NCBI RefSeq assembly: GCF_000797465.1
Contig: NZ_JSWG01000008.1
Coordinates: 62,001-126,000 of the forward strand
Reading direction: 5' to 3'
Length of the DNA stretch: 64,000 nt
DNA from: Psychroserpens jangbogonensis
Lineage (GTDB): Bacteria > Bacteroidota > Bacteroidia > Flavobacteriales > Flavobacteriaceae
Shown here: piece after piece, positions 25,790-34,545 of the stretch
Layout of the letters: each line of letters opens with the position of its first letter
Position numbering within the stretch: the first letter of the stretch is position 1
Program-made: the position numbers and the translations under genes
Notes under the pieces: generated by a model
The model's database searches: none
Told to the model about the DNA's origin: nothing
The model's input: the letters and a program-made list of their open reading frames with translations, nothing else

Positions 25790-25810
25790 AACACCGTGTA
25801 TAATTAATGC
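25790..25810 (+). repeat. Half site S7 (5' arm only)
   Basis: AACACCGTGTATAATTAATGC, directly after the nuclease gene, is a near-perfect 5' half of the attC-like sites. No matching CTAACCATACACGGT 3' half is found before the next gene, so the 3' part has been lost by deletion or rearrangement. The following 150 bp (25811-25966) hold nothing recognisable. Confidence 0.6.
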
Positions 25811-25966
25811 TTTACTCCTACTTCAATTAAAATTTACATATTTAAACAACTGATTTGTGCAACATTTAAGAAAAAGCAGTTAAGCTTAAATGACAGAAAA
25901 GGAAAGGTATTAAAAAATTACTTTAAAATTCAAATATTAACTTTTAAAAACGATCATTAAAATCTT

Positions 25967-26462
25967 ATGAAAAAAATTATATGCATTTTATTTCTAACAT
26001 TTTGCGTAGGCTGTATTTCAAAAAAGGAATCTGGTTTAAAATCCAATATAATGGACTTAAAAAAAAGAAAATGACAGTTTAAAGGTTGAATTAGAAAAAT
26101 TAATTACGGCAAACAAAACATTAAGGTATAGAGTAATTGAAAATGACACAAAACAAAATTATTATAAGGGAATTAAAAAATATTCTCATCAGGAAATAAT
26201 TGACATTTTGTTAGAGAATAGAAAATCCTATTGTCCAGATATTGCAGAATATAAAGATTTCGTTGTAAGGGAAATTGAGGGTAATGTTTTTGATGTAAGA
26301 TTTAAAACAAAAGAACATGATATAATTACGGATTCTTATCAAGGAGAACCTGATATAATTGTAAGACCATGGTTAAATCAAATTTATCGAATTACATTTA
26401 AGGAAGATGATGAATTTAATCTGAAACAAATAAAAGGTTCAATGCCTTGTTTGTTGAAATAA
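25967..26462 (+). pseudogene. Small lipoprotein gene broken by a 1-nt frameshift
   Basis: The ATG at 25967 starts MKKIICILFLTFCVGCISKK, a lipoprotein signal peptide with the lipobox Cys at residue 16. The frame hits TGA just after an A8 run (26059-26066). Removing one A joins it to a second frame, giving a coherent coiled coil (MDLKKENDSLKVELEKL) that continues to the TAA at 26460-26462, about 164 residues in total. The C-terminal part (YKDFVVREIEGNVFDVRF...GEPDIIVRPWLNQIYRITF) is of unknown function. It is either a pseudogene, a slippage-regulated gene or a sequencing error in a homopolymer. Confidence 0.7.
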
Positions 26463-26468
26463 CGCTGT

Positions 26469-26490
26469 ACAACAACGGATATAAAAGATC
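26469..26490 (+). repeat. Half site S8 (5' arm only), right end of the array
   Basis: ACAACAACGGATATAAAAGATC follows the lipoprotein frame with the AAC-AAC-G shared by the other sites. Its 3' arm is absent; the convergent restriction gene ends at 26576. This marks the right border of the cassette region. Confidence 0.5.
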
Positions 26491-26575
26491 ACCACTTTTA
26501 ACCTACATCAAAACGTACTTGCTATTTTCCTGCTTATGAATTTCATATACTTTTAAGACTTCTCAATTTAAATAA

Positions 26576-29500
26576 TTAACGAATAATATAATTCACTATT
26601 AAATCTAAATAACTTTTCTCATTGGGCAAAGTGTCAATAGCTACTTTGTTTTCCTTTTCGTCAGTTGCATGCCAATTTAATCTAAAAATATTTTTAGCTA
26701 TTAAGTTTTCGTTTATCCAGCTTTTTGGCTTGTGATTACCTAATTCAGAACTATCTCTTAATAGAAGAAACGAGTTTAAAATAAAGGTTTTGCTGTGGTT
26801 TTTAGACAACTCTTTTTCTAATCTAACTAAAGTATCATTATTTGCTTTATCTGCAATTTTTACTTTTTCATTGTCTAAAAGTGTCGTTGCATCTTGCATT
26901 CCCATTTGTCCTTTAGGGTCTATAAAATTGATATAAATTGTATCTTCTTTTATCATCCATAATATAAAATCTGGATAGAATACTTGAGAATCATCATTTA
27001 AATAAATCCCTATACTTTTTAAGGTTTCTACATTACGCATTAAGTATATTTCGTATTCCTTAAAATCCTTGTTATCGTTAAAGTAGTTTGAAGCATCTTG
27101 GATAAATTTCTTTTCACCTGCATTTAATTTGTCTGGTGTTATTTTTAAATCTTTCTCACCATCAACATTATTTCGCACTTCTCTTAATAAAGGATTATAA
27201 ATATGATTGCCAATAGTATCAATTTTTAAACTTTCAGCTATGGCATCTATTTCATTTTCAAAAGCAGTTACTTCTTCATCTATTTCTTTCTGCTTTTTAA
27301 ACGTAGTTTTACCTCTTGACTCTTTAGTAGATTCTATTGTTTTAATTATGTAATATTTATCAATAAAGTCACCTTTTAATTTTACTGTACTTTGATTTAA
27401 TGGCTCTTCATATTCGTAATTACTATTATTAATGTACCAATTTACTTTGTTTTTTAATTTCTTTAAAAAGTCTACTGTTACCTGTGTAACCAAATTTCCA
27501 ATTAGTTCAACATTAGTTGTATCTAAAGATGATTTATACTTTATTTCAGTAATAAAAGTAAGAACATCATTAATGCTTAATTGCTTACTATTTGTATTGA
27601 GATACAATCCATTATCTTCTTGAAACTCTGAAATAATATTTTGTAATTTATTTAGATTAATAAAGACACTATAATCCTTTAAGAAATTTGAGAGCTCCCC
27701 TTTAATATTTACACCTTCTTTATTTCTATCTGGTCTGTAATCTAAATTGATTGAAAAATTATTTACCGTATCGTCTTTACTAACTCCGTTTTGATAGAAC
27801 TGTACTTTAAAACTATTATTTGACAATAAAGCTACTCTGCGTTGTGCAATTTCAACTTTAGATAGTTTAAAAATAGGAATGCGTTTTCTAAACTCTTCAA
27901 ACTTAATTTCTGTATTGTCATTTAGTTTTATAATACTTGGATTTACTTCAATCTCATATTTTTTAATTATTTCTAATTCTTTATTTACTGCACCTGTAAA
28001 GGTTTCCAAATATGATTTTTTTAATGAAAAAACAGTTAATGTTTCAATTTTACGAAGTTTATCTTCCTCTTTTGTATTCTTTAATTTAAAGTAATCTTCA
28101 TTATGTTCTGGAAAGGTACGTTTACCATTATTTTTTAATCCTTTGATACGAACACCTCTACCAAATATTTGAATAATCTTATTACCTTTTGAGCTTCCTA
28201 AATTAATTAAACCAATTACAGATACTCTAAAACAGTTCCAACCTTCAGCAAACTTTCTACTACCTATTAATACATTTATAGGCGAGTTTTGGCTGTCTAT
28301 GTTTTTAAAAGAATAACGCTCTATATTAGATACAATTACTTTATCTCTTGGATTTTTAATAATGTTATCATTCTCTAAATCGTTGATAAACTTTGCTCCA
28401 TTACCTACGTTTACAATCCCCCAATAACCACCATTACCATAAGATATTAGAATTTCATCATCAGTTTCTGGATTTCGTGTTAGCGTAAGTTTACCTGTAA
28501 ACTCTTCATTAAAAAGGTATTTATAGGTTACTTTTTGCTCATCAGATAAATCAGCTAAAAAATTGACAATGTTTGTAATATCTGAAACCTCTGGGTCTTC
28601 GTTTTTAGCAGACTTATCCTTGTTGTTAACTGTATTACCCATAAAGGCAATTAAAGGCTTGTCTGGATGTTGTGAGGCTTTAAATATGTCCTTTTGAACA
28701 GAATAATCTATATGATGCCATAAGTCTATCTTCTCATTAATTACAGATAGATTTCTATGCAAATTATCATCAAAACTTTTTTCTAAAACATCATCACCTA
28801 CTTGCTGAAAGTAATAATCTTTACCATAACCATCTTTATAAAATAAGTTATAATTATAATCGTAGACTATTGACTTTTCGTAGTCTTTTTCTAAATCTCC
28901 ACTAATGTTATGAAAGGTTGCAGAATACTCAAACAAGAAACTGTTTTCTATATTTAAACGCTTACGTAATGTCATAAAAGCACCATCTGTACCTGTATTA
29001 CCAGTTGTACTTAAACCAATATGTGCTTCATCTACCAATATCAATCTACGATACGATTTACTTTCTGGAAAGTCGAAAAAATCATTTGGTTTGTTTAATA
29101 AAGCAGCTGTAGTGTCTATGGTTAAACGCACCGTATTACGGTACTTTGTATTTAGAAACTCAACAAAAGGTGTTAGTTCTCTTTCGTGTTGGTCTATAAG
29201 GTTTACACCAGGCGTTGTCATTATAATTTCAAAATCTCTAAAGTTTTTACAATGTGCTATGTATTGAAAAATATTAAGATGCATTATAATGGTTTTACCA
29301 CTACCTGTAGCCATCCAATAAGCTAAACTTTCTTTAGAAAATACAAAATCGTGTTCGTCTTTTTTAGCGAGATACAATTCTGTAAAGTATAAAGCTAATA
29401 TTTGATAGTAACGTAAGTTTACTTCTTGCTCTTGATTACTTTTTAAATAAGCATTGTAGGTTTTTAAATGCTTTTGTACACTACTTAAAATATCATTATC

Positions 29501-29617
29501 TAAACCTAAAGTAGTATCGTATAACTCTAATTTGTCTTGATAAACGGTTTCCCTAAAATCTACGTCTGGATGCGTTAACCCTTGTTTACGCAGATGGTTG
29601 TATAATTTTAACTCCAT
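26576..29617 (-). CDS. res: Type III restriction enzyme, Res subunit
   Basis: 1013 aa. Superfamily 2 helicase motor: Q-like start, Walker A YWMATGSGKTIIMHL (about residues 96-110), DEAH box LILVDEAHIGLS (about 190-200), motif VI region GRGVRIKGLKNNG. A C-terminal PD-(D/E)xK nuclease core appears as VFYPDFILWM ... INFIDPKGQ (about residues 890-915). Together with the Mod gene 9 bp upstream it forms a type III restriction-modification operon in which Res translocates on DNA and cuts unmethylated phage DNA. No truncation or frameshift is visible. Confidence 0.92.
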   Translation of the reverse strand: MELKLYNHLRKQGLTHPDVDFRETVYQDKLELYDTTLGLDNDILSSVQKHLKTYNAYLKSNQEQEVNLRYYQILALYFTELYLAKKDEHDFVFSKESLAYWMATGSGKTIIMHLNIFQYIAHCKNFRDFEIIMTTPGVNLIDQHERELTPFVEFLNTKYRNTVRLTIDTTAALLNKPNDFFDFPESKSYRRLILVDEAHIGLSTTGNTGTDGAFMTLRKRLNIENSFLFEYSATFHNISGDLEKDYEKSIVYDYNYNLFYKDGYGKDYYFQQVGDDVLEKSFDDNLHRNLSVINEKIDLWHHIDYSVQKDIFKASQHPDKPLIAFMGNTVNNKDKSAKNEDPEVSDITNIVNFLADLSDEQKVTYKYLFNEEFTGKLTLTRNPETDDEILISYGNGGYWGIVNVGNGAKFINDLENDNIIKNPRDKVIVSNIERYSFKNIDSQNSPINVLIGSRKFAEGWNCFRVSVIGLINLGSSKGNKIIQIFGRGVRIKGLKNNGKRTFPEHNEDYFKLKNTKEEDKLRKIETLTVFSLKKSYLETFTGAVNKELEIIKKYEIEVNPSIIKLNDNTEIKFEEFRKRIPIFKLSKVEIAQRRVALLSNNSFKVQFYQNGVSKDDTVNNFSINLDYRPDRNKEGVNIKGELSNFLKDYSVFINLNKLQNIISEFQEDNGLYLNTNSKQLSINDVLTFITEIKYKSSLDTTNVELIGNLVTQVTVDFLKKLKNKVNWYINNSNYEYEEPLNQSTVKLKGDFIDKYYIIKTIESTKESRGKTTFKKQKEIDEEVTAFENEIDAIAESLKIDTIGNHIYNPLLREVRNNVDGEKDLKITPDKLNAGEKKFIQDASNYFNDNKDFKEYEIYLMRNVETLKSIGIYLNDDSQVFYPDFILWMIKEDTIYINFIDPKGQMGMQDATTLLDNEKVKIADKANNDTLVRLEKELSKNHSKTFILNSFLLLRDSSELGNHKPKSWINENLIAKNIFRLNWHATDEKENKVAIDTLPNEKSYLDLIVNYIIR

Positions 29618-29626
29618 TGCGTTTTT

Positions 29627-32600
29627 TTATTGGTTAAATATTTCTTTAGAAATAATTTTAAATTCTATATCTGTATTATCTACTTTTAGATTATTGCTTT
29701 TATCTAAATTAAGCGTTGCAAATTCTGCATTTACTTCTATGGTATGAATGTTAGTGTATTTAGAAGCTATTTCAATAATTTGGGTACTGTCATCTTCATT
29801 AATAGCAATATCTCGCCAAATAACTAACACACCATTGGTAGTTTCTATTACTTTGTAGTATTTCTTATTTAATTCATAGGTTTTAGCAGACTTTATAAAA
29901 TAACCTTGTAAATAATTATAGGTTTCTATTACATCTATAAACCCTTGTTGTGTAGGTTGCCCATAACTAATAGTAGTTCTAAAAGGTGTAAATATGTTTA
30001 GTGTAGTATCTAAACTATTTTCTTCGGGTTTGTATAAATATTTAATTGGTAAGTTTTCTGGTAATGTACCTTTATATACTTGTAAATTATCTAATACATC
30101 TTCGTATTGCTCTAATACCTGATACTTAAAGATGTGTTTTGATGAACCTAAACCTGATGGCACTTTTGATTGCCATTTATTAGAAAATATACTTTTGCAT
30201 ATTCTTGGTTTTAATACAGAGCCAAAATGTTTCCCCATATCAATTAGAATATATTTCCTTTTTTTGTTTTCTGATAAGTTCTGGTTTATCACAGAATGAC
30301 CTGTAGTTCCAGAGCCTGCGAAAAAATCTAAAACGTATCCTTTTTCAATATTCATTGAATATATAATTCTATCAATTAATTTTGTTGGTTTAGGATACTC
30401 AATAATACCGCCCAGTCCCATATTTTCCAACTCGATACTTCCATCACTTTTAAAACTAAGAATAGACCTCAATAAGAAAGATTCAACTTCTTTTAAATAC
30501 GTTATCGAACTTGGTTGAGTTTTTTCATTAGTAGAATACCAAATTTTCCCTTTCATCATACTTCCATCTGGCAATGTAAACTCAATGCCATCCTTTTCAG
30601 CTTGATCAAAAGTTGTTTTAGTCCATCTCCATCCTCTGTCTGGTGCTGGTGCTGGTTTATTTGTAACAGGATTTATAACCTTATATTTTTCTCCTTGTGA
30701 ATTAGCATTTGGCCAAGACATATTTATTTTCCCCCAAATTTCATAATTAGAATCAAGCTCACAGTAAAGAGTTATTCCTCTATCATATCCTTGCTTTTTA
30801 TAAAACTTTTTTAATTTTATTCTTGTATCTTCTATTGAGAAACCGTCTCTTTTACACTTGTCTACAAAATCATATATTATTTCTAAATCATCTTTCAACA
30901 TTAGAAAACTTAGCTCTTTTTTCTTTCTTTCATCCCAGTTTTTTGTGAATAAGTATATAAACTCGTGTATATTACCAATTCCCTTATCGTTTTTTGGTAC
31001 ACGTTTATTCCAAGTTATTGTTTCTATATGATTTTGTTTCTTAAAAGTTGATTGTAATAATGAGCCAAAATTTAGAAATTCATTTTCGTCACAACTCGCA
31101 AAAAAAGAACCTTCATTATTTAATAATGGATATGATTTTTGAAGAGTTTGATTTATTAAAGAACTCCACGAAGAGGATTTAAAAGAATCTTTATATATAA
31201 ATCCATCTTTACTCGTGTTATATGGTGGATCGATATAAATTCCTGAGACCTGATCTTTAAATTTTGACCCAACAATATCCAAAGCTTGGTAATTTTCAGA
31301 ATTAATTAATAATCCATTGGTTTTATTATCTAAGTCATCAATTTCAGAAAGTATTTTATCCTTAAATGAGTTTGTTCCATCAGGTTGTTTGAAGCATTTG
31401 GTATCTAACACTAAAGTTTGGTTGGCTTTTATATCTTCAATAGTTTTAATTTCTAAAAAAAATAGGTTTTGCCACTCTTGTAGTTGAGCATTGTTTTCTA
31501 AAATTTCTTGATAATAGTTTTCATCTATATAATCTACCGTAATACAATACTCGCTTTCTACTACTTTTTTCTTTTTAGTAAATAAGTGTTTTTGGAAATC
31601 TTCTATAGTACTTAAAAATTCAATTATACGTGCGCTTACTTTATCAAATGCTTTTCCAATTAATAAGGTCGTATTATCTAACTTACCTGCGTAAATGCTT
31701 TCTAAATCATCAAAAATGTAATTTTTAACGTATCTATTTTTTTCGTTAGTTAAAAACTCGTTTAGGTTTTCGTGTATAAAATAATCAGCATCATTACCAA
31801 TGTAGAAACTGTTTAATTTTTGGTCTAATGTATAAAGTGATTTTAAAGTTTCGTCTGTAAACTGTTTTGTTTCTTCATCATATAAACGTACACCTCTATC
31901 AAAATTGTTTTTTACTTCTTTTTCAATTTTCAGTTTCTTCTGACGTAAAGCAGATAAACCTTTTATAGCTCCGTTTTGTACTTTGTCAAAATCTTTAGTT
32001 AAGTCTACAAATACTTGTTTTGTTTTATCATCTTTAGTGTATTCAAGGTATTTGTCAATATCTGTTTCTTTAAATACCTCTTTATAAATAGCTTTGAAAA
32101 TATCTACTTTAGAGGTAGATGCATCAGAAAGATTAAAAACAACTTGATAAATAGTTTCTTTAGTAGCCTTGTCTTTTATTTTTTCGATTCTATCAAAACG
32201 ATAATGTTTTAATTGGCTGTCTTTGTTGTTGTTTTGGCTTGTTCCTTCTTCTTCGCTATTCTCATTCGTTTCTAAACGGTATTCTATTTTTTTACCATTT
32301 AAATCAAACTTAATTGCATTGAAAGATGTACCTGTTTTAATGTATAAACTGCCTTTATGTTTCCAGTGAAACATTGTGTCACTACCATTATAACCTGCTT
32401 CGTAAGGTACTTTGTATAAATCTCTACTCCTGTCATTGTATCCAAAATCTCCGTTAGAATAATACATTTGGAAAAACCCAAGTATATGATTGTAGATTTT
32501 GTCTTTAAGCTCGTCTGTTATTCCTTCAGATTTAGATAGCGTGTTTAAGGTTTCTGTTAGTTTAGTTTTCTTGTCTTGATTTTGCTCTGTACTAATAAAT

Positions 32601-32893
32601 AACTCTAATTGCTTGTAATTAGCTTCTGGGTCATTAAGTAAGCTATCTTGATTTAAAGTCTTTAGAAAGTTATATAAATCAATAGCATCCGTTTTTTGGT
32701 TTGCAAGATTTACTTCTTTTAATGTTTCTTCAATAGTTGGTGCTAAATCGTTAGGATTATCTCCATCGATAAAGCTTTCAATATGGTTACGTTTAAGGTT
32801 GTATATTTTATAGATTCCGAAGTCCAAATCATTTTCATTGAATTGGAACATTTCTTTAAGGAAGTATTTTAAGTTGTCTATTGATTTTGACAT
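29627..32893 (-). CDS. mod: Type III restriction-modification methyltransferase, Mod subunit
   Basis: 1088 aa. Beta-class amino-methyltransferase order: motif IV IYIDPPYNTSKD (about residue 552) precedes motif I VLDFFAGSGTTGHSV (about residue 850). The target-recognition region lies between. About 500 residues of N-terminal extension rich in Lys/Asp/Asn helices distinguish this long Mod type from the ~650-residue classical ones. Adenine-N6 methylation is expected from the DPPY motif. It is the upstream gene of the mod-res operon, which reads leftward away from the integrase. The recognition site cannot be derived from sequence. Confidence 0.92.
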   Translation of the reverse strand: MSKSIDNLKYFLKEMFQFNENDLDFGIYKIYNLKRNHIESFIDGDNPNDLAPTIEETLKEVNLANQKTDAIDLYNFLKTLNQDSLLNDPEANYKQLELFISTEQNQDKKTKLTETLNTLSKSEGITDELKDKIYNHILGFFQMYYSNGDFGYNDRSRDLYKVPYEAGYNGSDTMFHWKHKGSLYIKTGTSFNAIKFDLNGKKIEYRLETNENSEEEGTSQNNNKDSQLKHYRFDRIEKIKDKATKETIYQVVFNLSDASTSKVDIFKAIYKEVFKETDIDKYLEYTKDDKTKQVFVDLTKDFDKVQNGAIKGLSALRQKKLKIEKEVKNNFDRGVRLYDEETKQFTDETLKSLYTLDQKLNSFYIGNDADYFIHENLNEFLTNEKNRYVKNYIFDDLESIYAGKLDNTTLLIGKAFDKVSARIIEFLSTIEDFQKHLFTKKKKVVESEYCITVDYIDENYYQEILENNAQLQEWQNLFFLEIKTIEDIKANQTLVLDTKCFKQPDGTNSFKDKILSEIDDLDNKTNGLLINSENYQALDIVGSKFKDQVSGIYIDPPYNTSKDGFIYKDSFKSSSWSSLINQTLQKSYPLLNNEGSFFASCDENEFLNFGSLLQSTFKKQNHIETITWNKRVPKNDKGIGNIHEFIYLFTKNWDERKKKELSFLMLKDDLEIIYDFVDKCKRDGFSIEDTRIKLKKFYKKQGYDRGITLYCELDSNYEIWGKINMSWPNANSQGEKYKVINPVTNKPAPAPDRGWRWTKTTFDQAEKDGIEFTLPDGSMMKGKIWYSTNEKTQPSSITYLKEVESFLLRSILSFKSDGSIELENMGLGGIIEYPKPTKLIDRIIYSMNIEKGYVLDFFAGSGTTGHSVINQNLSENKKRKYILIDMGKHFGSVLKPRICKSIFSNKWQSKVPSGLGSSKHIFKYQVLEQYEDVLDNLQVYKGTLPENLPIKYLYKPEENSLDTTLNIFTPFRTTISYGQPTQQGFIDVIETYNYLQGYFIKSAKTYELNKKYYKVIETTNGVLVIWRDIAINEDDSTQIIEIASKYTNIHTIEVNAEFATLNLDKSNNLKVDNTDIEFKIISKEIFNQ

Positions 32894-32973
32894 TGTTATT
32901 CTGTAGAGTGGTTATTATTAAAAGTATATAAAAATATAAATCTTTTTCTCTAAAAGCTTACTATCTCTAAAAA

Positions 32974-34248
32974 TTAAAAATACTTCGTCAGCTCAACTGC
33001 CAAATCCTTGTTACTCTTACCTATATAATTCAAGAACATAGCTTCCGTGCTATGCCCTGTTACGTTAATTAATAAAGTGGTTGGTATTGTTCCGTAAAAA
33101 TTAGTTGCAAATGAACGCCTACCTATATGACTGGTCACAAGTTGATGCTTAGGATACAAACCTGAAACAGTTCTTATTTTAGACACCTTTTTATCTTCAG
33201 AAATGTTCTTTTGCTTCTTACCTTCAATAACTTCATCTATTTCCGCCAATTCACAAACCTCCTTTATATACTCATTATAACGTGGGTCAGATATCTTTCT
33301 CGGGAATTCTCCATTACGTCTATTAAGTACCTCTAATACTTTTGGATGTAACGGCACCGTCATTAATTTTCCTGTTTTAACCTGTCTAAATTCTATGAAT
33401 TTTTTACCACTCTCTAATCTAATCATATCCTTTGTAAACCTCATAAAGTCAGATACTCTCTGTCCTGTAAAACAACTTAGGACTAACCAATCTTTAGCAT
33501 TTATCAAATAATCATGTTCATACTCCTTTTTATCAATGGCATCTAACTCCTCGAAGGTTAAAAATATTTTATCTACAATCTCACGTTTCAATTTCAAGGT
33601 ATCTAACTCTGGGCTTGTCAAAACACCTTTACTCTTAGCGTATTTACAAAACGTTTTAATAATTACAAGTTCTCTATGCGTTGTATTTTGTGAGTAGCTT
33701 TCCTTTTTATAGTAATTCACAAAATGCCGTTTAAACTCATCATTTATATCAATAATGAATATCTGTTTACCGAGATAAGATTGAAATCTCAACATTTTAT
33801 TTTTTACAACATAATATTTTTTAATTGAAGCAGGTTTATTCTCTCCTTTCTTTGATTTAATATAACTATCAATAACACCAATAAGATCATTAGGCATATC
33901 CTCAATTTTTTGTATTGGATTATAATACTTTTCCATCTGCTCTTTCAACCAAGCATTTGTAAGACTTTTTTTATCAAAAGTTTCATTAAAAATATCAAGA
34001 ACATGTTTTTGAATTTTGCTTAAATCAAAATTAACTTCTGCTTGTTTATTTTTAATATCTAAATCTTTACTATTTGATTTATGTAAATTTTTCCAGTAGG
34101 TACGAGAAACTTCATATTGAGTTTTTGCACTTAAAACTTTATCCATAAAACCATTTTCAGAATTACCATCGGCTACCCTATACAAAAGTCTAATATTCAA
34201 ATTTGAAACATCCCTTTTTGAACGATATAAAAAGTTAATTGTAGCCAT
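32974..34248 (-). CDS. int: Tyrosine-type site-specific integrase of the island
   Basis: 424 aa with the phage-integrase SAM-like core-binding domain (about residues 118-205) and a C-terminal catalytic domain. Catalytic residues are seen as Arg264 (TGQRVSDFMRF), Lys291 (RQVKTGK), His374 and Arg377 (SHIGRRSF), His399 (VTGHSTEAMF) and Tyr408 (NYIGKS). It lacks the extra helix insertion typical of integron IntI, so it is an element integrase, not an integron integrase. Its gene lies about 210 bp from the attR repeat and reads inward, the usual arrangement for insertion into ssrA. Confidence 0.93.
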   Translation of the reverse strand: MATINFLYRSKRDVSNLNIRLLYRVADGNSENGFMDKVLSAKTQYEVSRTYWKNLHKSNSKDLDIKNKQAEVNFDLSKIQKHVLDIFNETFDKKSLTNAWLKEQMEKYYNPIQKIEDMPNDLIGVIDSYIKSKKGENKPASIKKYYVVKNKMLRFQSYLGKQIFIIDINDEFKRHFVNYYKKESYSQNTTHRELVIIKTFCKYAKSKGVLTSPELDTLKLKREIVDKIFLTFEELDAIDKKEYEHDYLINAKDWLVLSCFTGQRVSDFMRFTKDMIRLESGKKFIEFRQVKTGKLMTVPLHPKVLEVLNRRNGEFPRKISDPRYNEYIKEVCELAEIDEVIEGKKQKNISEDKKVSKIRTVSGLYPKHQLVTSHIGRRSFATNFYGTIPTTLLINVTGHSTEAMFLNYIGKSNKDLAVELTKYF

Positions 34249-34292
34249 GTAAGAATAAGAATTTATTTACAGTACAAACATAATACAATTAT

Positions 34293-34324
34293 TAAAAAAT
34301 TGTACGATAGTTGTACGGTAAAAT
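34293..34324 (+). repeat. Arm-type repeats, right end (GTACGAT/GTACGGT)
   Basis: GTACGAT (34302) and GTACGGT (34313) lie 11 bp apart within AAAAAATT...TAAAAT, matching the left-end pair at 14604-14633 in order, spacing and flanks. Located upstream of the integrase gene. Confidence 0.6.
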
Positions 34325-34455
34325 CAAAACTAACCAAACCGCCCCCAATGTAGAACAACAATAAAAAATCAATAAATCCTTATATTTATTGACTTAATAG
34401 ATATTATTCCATTAAAAATAAGGGTTATAAAATATATTTGTTTGAACGTATCGTG

Positions 34456-34471
34456 TTCTCTCCGACTCCAC
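34456..34471 (+). repeat. attR: 16-bp copy of the ssrA 3' end
   Basis: TTCTCTCCGACTCCAC, identical to 14535-14550. The upstream sequence (GAACGTATCGTG) differs from ssrA, so only the core is duplicated. The original downstream flank of ssrA starts at 34472. Confidence 0.92.
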
Positions 34472-34476
34472 AAATT

Positions 34477-34510
34477 AACCCTTGTATTTATAATAAATAC
34501 AAGGGTTTTT
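34477..34510 (+). terminator. Displaced original ssrA terminator
   Basis: AACCCTTGTATTTA (34477-34490) pairs perfectly with TAAATACAAGGGTT (34494-34507) around a TAA loop and is followed by a T run. It stands 5 bp after attR. Before insertion of the island this hairpin would have followed ssrA directly. Confidence 0.85.
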
Positions 34511-34545
34511 GTTTTCCTTAAACTAAGGTCTGTGATAATTTAATA

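Larger units (their letters stand above)
14551..34471. mobile_element. 19.9-kb integrative genomic island in ssrA with defence-gene cassette array
   Basis: The boundaries are the 16-bp repeats at 14535-14550 (in ssrA) and 34456-34471. Contents from left to right: replacement terminator, arm-type repeats, an unknown protein, an excisionase-like HTH protein, a small ORF, a DUF5906 helicase, a repeat-rich non-coding stretch, the attC-like cassette array, a type III restriction-modification pair, a tyrosine integrase, and arm-type repeats. No conjugation or capsid genes are visible, so it may be a satellite-like or mobilizable element. The real ssrA terminator is now displaced to 34477. Confidence 0.9.

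Noticed and set aside
32974-34248. Integrase of the island as an IntI for the cassette array
   Set aside because: It has the phage-type SAM-like domain and normal catalytic region, without the IntI-specific insertion, and it lies next to an attR in ssrA.
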